A stretch of DNA of 64,000 bases from Bremia lactucae (Eukaryota; Oomycota; Peronosporomycetes; Peronosporales; Peronosporaceae), in NCBI RefSeq assembly GCF_004359215.1, contig NC_090610.1:5003402-5067401 (forward strand), read 5' to 3'. This document shows, piece by piece, positions 11,127 through 21,076 of the stretch. Each line of letters starts with the position of its first letter. Within the stretch, counting starts at the first letter, position 1. The position numbers were made by a program, and so were the translations under genes. The notes under the pieces were generated by a model. The model saw only the letters and a program-made list of their open reading frames with translations, did not search any database and was not told where the DNA came from.

Positions 11127-12040
11127 TGGCCGTGGGCACTACACTCATAGCGTAGCGGTCGTCTTTTGACACCGATTACTTTTTGTAACTTAAAGAGCGA
11201 GGTTTCTCGCTCTTCACATACGAGAAATTTATGGGTTCTGGACCTCCGTTTTCTTGCGTCTCGGTGGACGATATGCATCCGAATGGACATTAGCCTCTTT
11301 CAGGCTGAAGTTACCTTGTTCCGCGATAGAGATCGCTTGGTCGAACGACTCTAATTCTAGCAGCTTGGCTCGAGCCCTGAATTCAGCAAGTGGCGGATCA
11401 AATGTTTGTCTGAGCCGGGTCTGAAAGACCTCATGCGACCAAAAGACTAATGGTCATGAAGCTTGAATCCCATGGCCCAAGATTTGGCACGTCCGGCTAA
11501 GTTGGATATGCCAAATTTCACTTTCGTCGCATCATCTTTGATACGGCGAGCTTCTTTGGTGTCGTCTAATTCGACGAACCATCCTAAAAGGAAGTCGCCT
11601 TCGACTGCCTTAAACTTTGATATTTTGATCTACAAGCTTTTGGGTCAACGCAAAAGCGTCGGCCCATAAGCAGTATTTAAATGCTGCTGTCTCAACAGTT
11701 ATCAGTGTTGATCACCCTGCTCTCAACACCTCCGCGTGTTGAGGGCTTTGCTGGTGAAGCAAGGCTACTTTCTCTCGGGAGCCGTTGAGTTATTGTTGCA
11801 TGAACTCGGCTATTGCCGCATGCTGTTCATCTCTATCCAGAGTGGACAGCATGGCGCCAACGGCTGGCTCAGTCACGACCGAACTCACTCGTTCGGTCGC
11901 TCTCCATTCAAGGTCACTCAAATAAGGAAACCTTTCACGCTTGGCGCGATCACCTTTTTGAGGGGCTGGAAACTCTTTCTTTCTCCATCTAACATGTCCA
12001 TGTTGGATGGAACGTGCGTAGGTCGTTGAATGGACTTTGA
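11127..12040 (-). pseudogene. Gag region of B1
   Basis: Minus-strand pieces at 12040-11790, 11350-11250 and 11290-11003 match gag parts of B2 (37140-38450) and the fragment at 1605-1760. A zinc-knuckle-like stretch near 11100-11180 is split by a frameshift. No intact frame remains. Confidence 0.6.
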
Positions 12041-12049
12041 GTGCTACTA
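12041..12049 (-). other. Primer-binding site remnant, B1
   Basis: On the minus strand TAGTAGCAC starts two bases after the 5' LTR. The other copies read TGGTAGCAC at this place, so this one carries one change. Confidence 0.6.
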
Positions 12050-12051
12050 GG

Positions 12052-12568
12052 TGTAACGAGGCACCTTTCACTAGTACTGATCAATACTAGTTAACCTTAA
12101 ACTGATAACAGTGTGGATGAAGTGCCTCGAAACTTCTTGTACACAAAGGCACAGAGGAAGGTTTCTTAGGAAGCTTAGGGTCTTTAGCTTTAAGGTCTAG
12201 ACTAAGGCTTTAGAATAGAGAAAAAGTAAAACTGTTTTAATATATTTTAGTTTCTTTCGTAACGATCTTCAAGCTACTACTGAACTTATTTTAGTTATAA
12301 CTAACTAAGTTTGGTGCCCCCTTGCGCACCGCACAATTGTGTCTCATAACGATTGGCGGGGTTGATTTAGACTTAAATCAACCAATAAATAGAGCTGCTT
12401 ATGTCTTATTGCATCAATGTTACCAAATTTGGTAATATTGGAACTATTAAAGTCAAAATTGTTAATGATAATAATTTAGTTATTCTTTATATATTTCCTC
12501 ACATAGGAAGTAATATTTATTATTTTTCTTATAGGAATAATACTTATGTAACAGCACACCCCGTTACA
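12052..12568 (-). repeat. LTR, family B (5' LTR of B1)
   Basis: It has inverted ends TGTAAC and GTTACA and the same length as the partner at 6280-6796. The central palindrome at 12070-12091 has one mismatch. Confidence 0.85.
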
Positions 12569-13012
12569 TTAACCACCAATAGGTTTGCACTAACGGGGCC
12601 TGACCCAGAGATTTACTATAGAGTGAATAATACCCAGTAGTTCTGGAGTCAAAAATAAGAAACGGCCCACCTCGTTAAGAAAGATTGTTACTTGTTTGCG
12701 ATTGCAGTAGTTCTGGAATTAATAATAAGAAACATTCACTCTGAGTTGTTAATTAGAAAATGGTATTGAGGATGGTAGTGACTTGTTGCGACTGAGACCA
12801 AATTGTATCCTTGTTTTGGGTTGTCAATCCGTGGGCGTCTCGTCCTTATTGAGCCTTTCTAACAATAAGATATTTATTTATTTTAATTGAGCAAAATGTT
12901 TACTCCGCTCAATTTTATAACTGATCACAAATTGCAGCGGCCGCAATTCTACCTCGGGTCATAAGAAAAATGGTCTCTGATAGTTGGCAGTTTTAATAAA
13001 TTATTGTTCGAC
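12569..13012. other. Upstream region of the double-GILT gene
   Basis: No gene is seen. A direct repeat of about 29 bp (12635-12663 and 12705-12733, beginning CAGTAGTTCTGGA) with AT-rich sequence lies here. It presumably contains the promoter of the gene starting at 13013. Confidence 0.4.
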
Positions 13013-15529
13013 ATGGTCAAAAAACGATCGGTTGTAGCGACGGCTACTTCTGTGCTTATATTTGGTCTATACGCATCGACGCTCACAAAGGCTAAACTGA
13101 CAGTGCTCGAAAAACATCACCTCGTCGAATTGCGCGTCTTCTATCGCGCCTTCTGGTTGGTGTTATATGCTTTTCAAAATCAATTTCAAGCGTCATCCGG
13201 TCGCACATCGTTTTATTGTCTCTCATTCTCAGTCCAGCATGTCAATGGTTTGTCGGTGATCCGTTACTGAAGCTTATGCAGACCGAGGAGTACCGCAACG
13301 TCATCAATTTAAAGTGGGATTTCATTCATATTAAATATTTTAATGACTGTTTTCACCAGCTTCTATCGTTAGTCTCATTCCAGCCGCCGGAATGAAGGAA
13401 TTGAAGGATGGAACGATTACTTGTGAGGCAGGACCTCTGGAATGCATGGGCCACCGATGGGAGGTTTGCGCGATGGATAAGGATCGCCACGATGTCGTCA
13501 AGTATCTGAGCACGGTCGCGGTGGGTAATTCATAGGGGTGATTGATTATTGGTTTTAGAATGACTATACTAATTGTGTTATATCATTTGCAGTGCATTGA
13601 AGGAGACGAGTCTGGACCAATGGAAGACTGGCCTACGAAAGTGCAAAATTGTGTGACGGACGAAGAGCGCGTCGTGATACAGAAATGTTTTGACGAGCAT
13701 AGCGAAGAGATGTTACGGAAAGTATGAATGCGTGTTTTTCGGGTCGAGATGTACCTGACGTGATAGTTGCTGCAATATCTACATGTAGATGATTCGCGAA
13801 GAAAGGTCAGGAAGCGTGTTATGGATGCCATACGTACGTGTTGCACCTTTGACTTGGAACTTATTGTATGACTTGTGAGTTAATATTCATTCGAATGTCA
13901 TTCTTTACGCAGACCGTTGTGAATCAAAACGTGCTTGGATCGGCTACGGAAGGTGTTTCCCTATATATGCTGAAGAAAAGTATTTGTTCAGCGTACACAG
14001 GACCCAAGAGCTTTTACCCTGCAGAGTGTGGGACGCTTGTTGAGAAGCAAAAGGTACTCGCTCCTGAGGCATTGAATCTGGAGAATGCGTTGCTTGTTGC
14101 TAGTGGCAAGAATAGTACAGATGCGATCGAGGCACAGGCCCCCGCGAAAAGCGATGCTCATGAAGGTACCGATGGCAAAATTGGCGTAGATGCAACGCAA
14201 GAAATGAGTACATCAGCATCTCCTACGCCTCCGACAATGATTGTGGTAGCAGGCAAAGTACAGCTGCAAATTATCTGGAGAGCATTCTGGTACGCATGCA
14301 TTCTCCCATACGTATTGAACACTAATTCACTAATTGGTATGTGAATCAGCCCCGGATGCATATCGTTTATAACAAAACCTCTAATATCGCTTACTCGAAA
14401 TAGACAGTACGCTGCAATTCAAAGCTTTTGATTTAATTGCTAAATAAGGTTATTCACAGGTTTCAAGAAATCATCGATTTTGATCCAGTGCCTGCAGCTG
14501 GCACATTTGTCGACTTAAATGGCAACTTTGTCTGTACTGGTGGTAAGATGGAATGCTTGGGTCACAAATGGCTTAGCTGCGCCATCAACGAATTTCATCA
14601 AGTTGGCGAAATGGTGGAACACATTGCTGTTAGTACAAAAAATCGAGCCATTGTCAAGGCTGAGTGTGTTGAATACTCAACTTTACATCCTTCTATTGTT
14701 TACATGTGCAGTGCATGGAAAGCAAAGACAACAAAGGCATGACCTGGAGCTCCGTCATTACTCGTTGCTTTGAGGGCGAAGACCACGCCAAAATGAAAAC
14801 GTGTTTCGACGTTAAGAGTCACGATCTTCTTCAGAAGGTTGTAGATATTCTCAGCAGGCAGCACACTTGAGCGTCTTGGCACTTGATAAGCTAACAATTT
14901 AACTTGATGCAGAATGTAGTAAAAAGAAAAGCTCAACGTGCGCCTTGGGTTCCATACGTAAGCTCTAAACGGCTTTTTGAGCGATTGTATCTGTTTATGG
15001 CTGACAAATGCAATGCCTATTTGTGCAGGTTCTTATTAACGGTGTGCCGTTAGGCGATTCGGCTCACGGTATTGGGCTAAAGCAGCTCGCTGATGCCGTC
15101 TGCAAAGCGTATTCGGGACCGAAAAGTGTAAGTTCCGGTCGAGTCGAGCATTTCCATTCATCTTAATTCATAACATTGATGTGATAGTTATGGCCGGCAG
15201 CATGTCAACCCCAACACCTTCGCGCGAAAGCGGAAATTAAGACTGTAGTGGTAGATGAGGTCATCAAGCCATGTGCTCCCAAAATTGCAGACACTAGCAA
15301 TGCAGGCACGAACTACGATGACCCTCCGAGCATAGGAAAACCGCTGTCCACTGCGGCTGCATTCAAAACCATCACGGAATCCGAGGTCAAAGTATTCGGA
15401 GGCAATCAAGCTGAAGACGACGATTGGTTTGGTGCTATCATGACGGCAGTCGTTCTACCGGGTGTATGCTTCGTGGCACTTGTTTGTATTGCCCTACGAT
15501 TAACACGCGACCACAAGAAGGACGCGTAG
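13013..15529 (+). CDS. Tandem double-GILT-domain type I membrane thiol reductase
   Basis: Twelve exons give 586 residues: 13013-13155, 13233-13313, 13373-13520, 13593-13721, 13789-13833, 13913-14289, 14350-14406, 14460-14628, 14712-14837, 14913-14957, 15029-15127, 15188-15529. A signal peptide (about 1-27) precedes two GILT-type domains. Domain 1 has CPAC at 48-51 and the family signature C-x2-G-x2-EC with GHRW and a further Cys at 92-107. Domain 2 has CPGC at 308-311 and the same signature at 352-367. CxxC-to-signature spacing is 44 residues in both. The Cys codon of each CxxC is split by a phase-2 intron, and a 45-bp exon recurs at the same place in each half. A TM segment at about 556-576 is followed by a short tail ending KKDA, a fit to the KKXX ER-retrieval signal. 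GILT enzymes reduce protein disulfides; ER location here is inferred. Confidence 0.88.
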
Positions 15530-15652
15530 TTGATGAAAATAAATCAATCATACAGCATAGAAGATTTTAATCGATTTCACACAATTTCAGACGTATGATT
15601 CTTTTTGTGTCATTTCTTTTGCACTACACAAAGGAGCTGCACACAAAACTAT

Positions 15653-17347
15653 CTATACTCCTTCATCATCGTCATGATCCGTGCTGCCAGTCTTTAGCTT
15701 TGTATCAGCACTAGCAGGTTTCTCTTCATCCGAGTCCGATTCCATTTCGGGATTGATGTCTTCCTCAGACGAAGAGCCATGCGTATTACGTGTCATCTCG
15801 ATTCCGGGGCTGTCAGTCATAGGTAGCTACGATACAAGAACACCAATGTAAATAGCCATATCAACTCGATAGACCCGATAAACGTCTTTAAACGTACCTG
15901 CATGGAGTAGGCAAACTGAGAGCTGTTTTGAGTCGGTCGCCAAATAAAAGTCATAGCCGTCGAAACTACAAAGTTTAAAACGGGCCAAGCGACAAGCTGC
16001 ATCCATTCCCATTCAACGTCCCACTCAAAAACGCCAAGACGACTGCAAACGGCAACAATCGTAAGAGCAGTAAAGAATACAATAAATGCGGCGAGCGACC
16101 AGGCCAGCCAGCGGTACATGCTGAGCTTTGCAAATTGTTTTTGGTCATGCAAATCGCGAAGAATGCGCTCCATCGAATACTGAATCCACATGATAAATGC
16201 AAGGTTGCATAGCAGCTGAATAAATGACCACGCCGTCGGCTTCTCGCGAAAATCAGCTCCACTGGACGTGCCGCGCGTAATTTCGTCCACAATTCCCGAA
16301 AGAAAGTATAGAAACGAAAGCAAGGCAATAATTCCAATTTCGACGCGGCTTAAGTGACTTCGAACGATGCCGTAGCCGAGGCACACGATAAGCAATATAA
16401 TTCGCGCTAGAGTGCGAACAAATGTCTGTATATTTGTAACATGGTTGCACATAAACACAATGATAAACTCAAAATCTTTAAACACATGGTAAATCTTACA
16501 TCCAATATCGTGGAAACCAGGAACGTTGTTGGGTACGGGCAACACACGGGTTCTCCTGTCGTATTCATCCGGTAGAAGGCGTACAACGACACAGCCGATG
16601 CCGTAGTGCCCATTATTAAGATAAGCAGGATACACCAGTGCAATGAAAGCAATTGGAGACGATGACGGATCAACAGGACCACGAAAAATACGTCCAACAT
16701 TAAGTATCCAACGGTCAAAAAGCCACTAAATGGCAGCATTCCATACAGCACTGCAGGCAGGTATCCGTACGGGTTGCGGACTTCCATGGATCCTGTGAAT
16801 GATAGCATCTCGGTTGGAGCACCTTCGTCGTCGGAACATACAAATATCTGCGTATCGGTCCAGCCGCTTATGCTTACGAGATGTGACACGTTGGCGCTCA
16901 AAATGGGTGCGGAATTGTTGATAACAGGAAAAACAAAGCGCTCAATGTCGGACATACCGTCAACCTTCTTTTCGTCCTCACTGGAGCAGGCTAGCAGCTG
17001 GATCTTGCCGGATACGGCCTCAAAGTTCTCGTAATTTTCGACGTGGTAGAAGAAGACTACGAGCCTCCAGCCAGCCATCTCTCGCGTCACATTCACGGCA
17101 CTTATATCGATCTGCATGAGCAGCATTTTGTATTACTATTGCACTTCGATGTCTACTATTTGTGCTAACGTACGGTCACGGACGAGTTGCCCTCGCGCGC
17201 AAGGATTGGGCCATGGTTCGTGGCAAATATCTTCTCAGCGCGTTGAAATGGCGGAATCCAGTAGCTGCTTTCGACGGGGTAGATAGATGCGCGTGCGGTA
17301 GACTGCCAACTGCTCCACAACAGCAACAGCAGCACGCGCGACGACAT
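15653..17347 (-). CDS. GOST/Lung-7TM family seven-transmembrane protein (GPR107/TMEM87-like)
   Basis: Four exons on the minus strand, 17347-17174, 17111-16500, 16425-15898 and 15826-15653, encode 495 residues with all junctions in phase 0 and GT-AG borders. Residues 1-20 form a signal peptide. An N-terminal luminal/extracellular domain follows, then NPYGYLP at 171-177, the conserved entry into the membrane domain, then seven hydrophobic helices. CCPYP at 248-252 is shared with the divergent neighbour at 17417-19351. The last exon adds an acidic Ser/Glu/Asp-rich cytosolic tail. Family members are Golgi and secretory-pathway proteins with a GOLD-like ectodomain; the exact subfamily cannot be fixed by eye. 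Start codons of the two genes are 69 bp apart. Confidence 0.85.
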
Positions 17348-17416
17348 GATCGTCCCAGTTATTCAGCAATGCGTTGATTGGTAAAAATAAAAAAAAATAG
17401 ATAAGAAAACGTGCTG
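17348..17416. promoter_or_regulatory. Bidirectional intergenic region of the GOST pair
   Basis: Only 69 bp separate the two start codons, so both promoters must overlap each other or the opposite gene. It contains ATTGG at 17377-17381 (CCAAT box on the minus strand) and a poly-A run at 17383-17398. Shared regulation is inferred. Confidence 0.6.
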
Positions 17417-19351
17417 ATGAGTATCATTTTGATTCCGCACTTGTCCGCAATGGTGCCTTCCGTTCTTATATCGCGAGCTCTTGCTCGCCTTTTGCGATCT
17501 ATTTGGCACCGCTACACACATACTTTCTTTGCTGCAATACTTTTACTCTATCGAAGCGACGTGCTGGTATTCTCATCGATCCACGAGGTGCATGAAAGTC
17601 TCACGGGCTGCAAAATGACCGAGATAATGTTCGCAGATGGTCGTGGACCATGGGGAATTGCCGGAATCTCCAGTGTTAGCGCTGATGTGACTTTGCGGTC
17701 TTTAACGGATGCGGAAGTGCATAATGATATTACGGTACGCAGATTGAGCGACTACTTCGACTTTGCCATTGTACTGGCTACCTACACGACGGAAACGGCG
17801 CTCGCCGTAGGCTTTGATGAACGAGTCGCGTGCAGCTGGAATTACTCGAATACGAGACATTTAGATGGTAAATTGCAGGGAGAGCTTTTACCATTAGAAA
17901 ATGACAAAATGGTGCAACTGAGTACAACATTCTACCCAAAAGAAGAAGGTTTACAGACGGTAATTCTTGTACCGTGCTGGAAACAAAAGAGTTCAGCGTT
18001 TGGATATCCTGTAAGTGCCGAGAAATTTGTAATGTATCGAATGGTGGACCCGCTGCTGCGTGTAAATGCTAAAATAGCATTCCGAAATCCATATGGATAT
18101 CTACCAGGACTACTCTTCGGGCAGTTCGCGTTTAAGTAAGTATCTATTTATCTGGTATTGACATTGACTTAAGCTTATGCGCTAAAGCTGTGTAACGCAC
18201 TATAGCGGTATTTTATCATTGGAATATCTTGCACTGGATGTGTTTTTCTTGATTTTGATGTATCGCCACCGTGGAAGCGTTGTTGGAACGCACTATTTTC
18301 TGCTTACTATCTTGCTGCTTTCAACGTGTAAGCTTACTAACGCTATGTAATTCATCTTGGTTTAAAAAGATGTAAAGTCTGACGTCGTATTTGTGTTGTA
18401 CGTAGGTGAATCAGTGGCGTGGTTTGTGGCGTATAATCTGCTAAATGCTTCAGGTGTGCCGATTTGCTGCCCGTACCCAGACTTGGTGCTTTTTTCCACG
18501 TTTATTAAAGTGCTGGCGGGGATGGTAGCGCGTATTGCTACAACACTAGTCAGCTTAGGCTACGGAATTGTCCGAATGCAAATTTCGTGGCCTGAAGTAT
18601 TTGTTGTTTCGGGGCTTGGCGTTTGCTACTTCATTGCTGTTGGAGCACTTGAAATTAGCCATCTCGCCAACCAATCAGACGGTGAAGTACGACCGCCTGT
18701 TGTTTGGGAAGCGCTCGTGACAATGACCAACCTATGCTTTGGAGGGTGGATTTACATGTCCCTTGCGCTAACACGTAAAAATCTTGCCGATTTTGGCCAG
18801 GTAGAGTCGTTGAAGTTGATGCCGCTGACGTGAGGGCTCCGACTCATAATTCTTATCTATTTTGGGATAGACAGACAGCAAAAGTGCAGATATATGCTTC
18901 TCTTAATCAAATCTTGGTAACTTATGCTTTGATCTCAGTTTGTTTGATGATAACTGAAGGGGCAATGTAAGTTTTTTCAATTATGCTGTATTATTTATGC
19001 AGCTTATTAATTGTGTTGAGATTGTTTCAAAAATTTTGCATCAGCTATGCGAACGTTGTATCGGTACCATGGACGTATCTATGGATTGTGTCAGCGGCAT
19101 CTCGTCAAACATTCTTTGGTGTTTTGTTGGTAGCAGTGTATCTATGGCGACCTACTAAGCACGGCCTGCTATACTCCCAAATGGATCAACTACCTAGCCG
19201 CGAGCCAGTAATGACGCATTCTATTGCCCATGGCATCGAGCAGATCTCGCGCGTAACCTCAGCAGCTGACGACGACAATTCTCCACCTTCCAGTCGAACC
19301 CCCGTTACAGTTTTGTCAACCAAAGGCTCGGCCTCTTCAACTATTGAATAG
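17417..19351 (+). CDS. GOST/Lung-7TM family protein, divergent paralogue
   Basis: Five exons, 17417-18135, 18206-18327, 18406-18800, 18875-18966 and 19045-19351, encode 544 residues; split codons join cleanly. A downstream ATG at residue 12 could also serve and gives a better signal peptide. The ectodomain has several Cys residues (GCK, VACSW, VPCW). NPYGYLP begins at residue 224, then seven TM helices, with CCPYP and LGYGIVR motifs shared with the minus-strand neighbour. A Ser/Thr-rich tail ends the protein. The two paralogues align through the membrane domain but differ in tails and share only some intron positions, suggesting an old inverted duplication. Role inferred: secretory-pathway membrane receptor or trafficking protein. 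Confidence 0.85.
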
Positions 19352-20178
19352 CTGTAAATTGCTGTGATCACGAATTTTTAATAGCTGTGGCGATGACCAA
19401 AAATTGCTCTTACACGAGAAAGCAAGCAATGAATGTTTGAGACGTGGATATTTGAAGTCACAGTGGTGATGCAATGTCGTATCAACTTTTGGTGTCAAAC
19501 TATAATTTTTTTAATTAAGTTGGGTAATGTTAATCGCCTTAGTTGTCGAACGTTAGCCCTGTTTTATCGTTTGTAAAAGATTCATGGCGACGTAAAATAA
19601 TCGACGCCTAGCTCTTGAAATTGCCGATAATATTACTTAAGATACGAGAGTGCAATTACTCTGATAAAAGATTCATGAACTTCCAGAAGATACTTGCAGA
19701 CGTCTGCTCTCTACTACTGGGAATGCGAATATCCGTGCATTTTAATGGAAGCAAGTGCAAATGTAGAACCAATCCATGAATGAAGTACACAAGAGTCGTT
19801 CGAGCTTCGCAAGTTTGAAGCACTATAAATCAATTGCGCCAAGCAGCATCCGAGCAGGTACAAGTTTTGTCATCAGAATCAAGGCAAAGTACGACTAAGG
19901 TAGATAAAAATACACGCTAGCTAGGCAGCAAGGTATTTACACAGTTTCATTACGGTTAGCAGTGAAGGTCACCACAGAACCGACAAACAACGAACTGCAC
20001 TGCAAAGTATAGCATAAGGTGGTAAATCAAGCAAACGCAAAAGTTTCTTGACTAGTTACACTTCCCAGCATGACCTTCATGTTTCCCAAATACTCTAAGC
20101 GTTCTTGCAACAACGAGCAATTTCAGCCAAATTCGTGCCAAAGTCGACGTCGCTGTAAACGATCAAGTTCTCCACAAT
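19352..20178. other. Intergenic interval
   Basis: It holds the 3' flanks of the plus-strand GOST gene and the minus-strand eS24 gene, which converge. No ORF, repeat or RNA gene was recognised. Confidence 0.5.
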
Positions 20179-20807
20179 CTACTTATTTGCCTTAGCGGCC
20201 TTGTGACGAGCGATACGACGACCAACACCGCGAATTTTCTTGCCACGGTTCTTGGCCTCCTTGATCTGCTTGCGCGACGTTTCCACCTTTTCAACCAAGC
20301 CCTGGCGAATTAGACGATACTTAGGCTCGAAGCGCTTAGCGTCGTTAATCGTGTCGTAAACAAGTCCGAAGCCTGAGCTTTTGCCACCGCCGAACTGAGT
20401 GCGAAAGCCGTAAAGGAAGACAGTGTTGGGATCCTTCACCTTGTACATCTGCGCGGAGAAAAATACAATAGAATTAGTCGCTGTTTTTCTTGAAATTTTA
20501 CACAATCCAGCTTTGTCTTAAAGCTTGTTGATAATTAGATTTGAAATCCATGTGCAGGTGAGCTAGAATACCGATTCGTACCTTCGAGATCTTCTCTTGA
20601 AGCTCGGCTTTGGGAACATTGGGGCGACCCGGATGGATAACCTCCACTACCTAATTCGACGCAATGAGCGTAGCGATAAAGTCAGATCGAGACAAGAGGA
20701 GTAAAAGCTCATTGAGGACGAAAAATGCGCACCATTTGGCGGCGCGCTAGGAGGGTGTTTCGAAGGAATTTGCGCGTGCGGACCGTGACGGGAACCTTGT
20801 CAGCCAT
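20179..20807 (-). CDS. RPS24: Ribosomal protein eS24 (small subunit)
   Basis: Three minus-strand exons, 20807-20733, 20650-20582 and 20448-20179, encode 137 residues. The start [14 protein letters not shown] and the central FGFRT-type segment (here [16 protein letters not shown]) are hallmarks of eS24, as are the junction [12 protein letters not shown] and a Lys/Arg-rich C-terminus. Length fits the family (about 130-137). Both introns are phase 0 (82 and 133 bp). It is a core 40S subunit protein used in pre-rRNA processing and translation. The promoter must lie in the 269 bp before the 3' end of the ABCF1 gene, on the same strand. Confidence 0.96.
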
Positions 20808-21076
20808 ACTTGTTGAACGGAACGAGACGACTTGCGGGGAATTGTTTGAGTTGCAGCGAGCGGGACAAGCAAATAAGCGAGAGCCAACCAATCCGATATT
20901 ATGTGCATTGACCAATCATCGAGTGGTACATAGAGGGGATATTCGCCATGGCAGGAATATACGCTATTACAGTTATCACTATTAAAGTAAAGACATAACA
21001 GTAAAAAGTTTTTTGATTTCATGGCTAAGTTTTCCGCTCTTTGGGTGGCGTACACATGACGTAAAACTTACATCCT

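Larger units (their letters stand above)
6280..12568 (-). mobile_element. Family B Ty3/gypsy element B1, RT-deleted
   Basis: Two 517-bp LTRs in the same direction enclose gag, protease, a short RNase H end, integrase and an antisense ORF, read on the minus strand. Flanks TTTAC (6275-6279) and TTAAC (12569-12573) differ at one base and may be a decayed target-site duplication. Compared with B2 the element is about 1.37 kb shorter. The junction near 9713 joins the RNase H end directly to the protease-RT linker, so the whole RT is missing. The LTRs have diverged clearly, roughly 85-90% identical by eye, so insertion is old. Confidence 0.85.

Noticed and set aside
12401..12640. 79-codon frame in LTR B
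   Set aside because: It lies within LT-rich LTR sequence and is broken in the other LTR copies.
14290..14459. Reading 14290-14459 as one intron, which would remove the second CxxC
   Set aside because: A 57-bp exon at 14350-14406 restores CPGC and gives exactly the same 34-residue spacing as domain 1, so the two-intron model is preferred.
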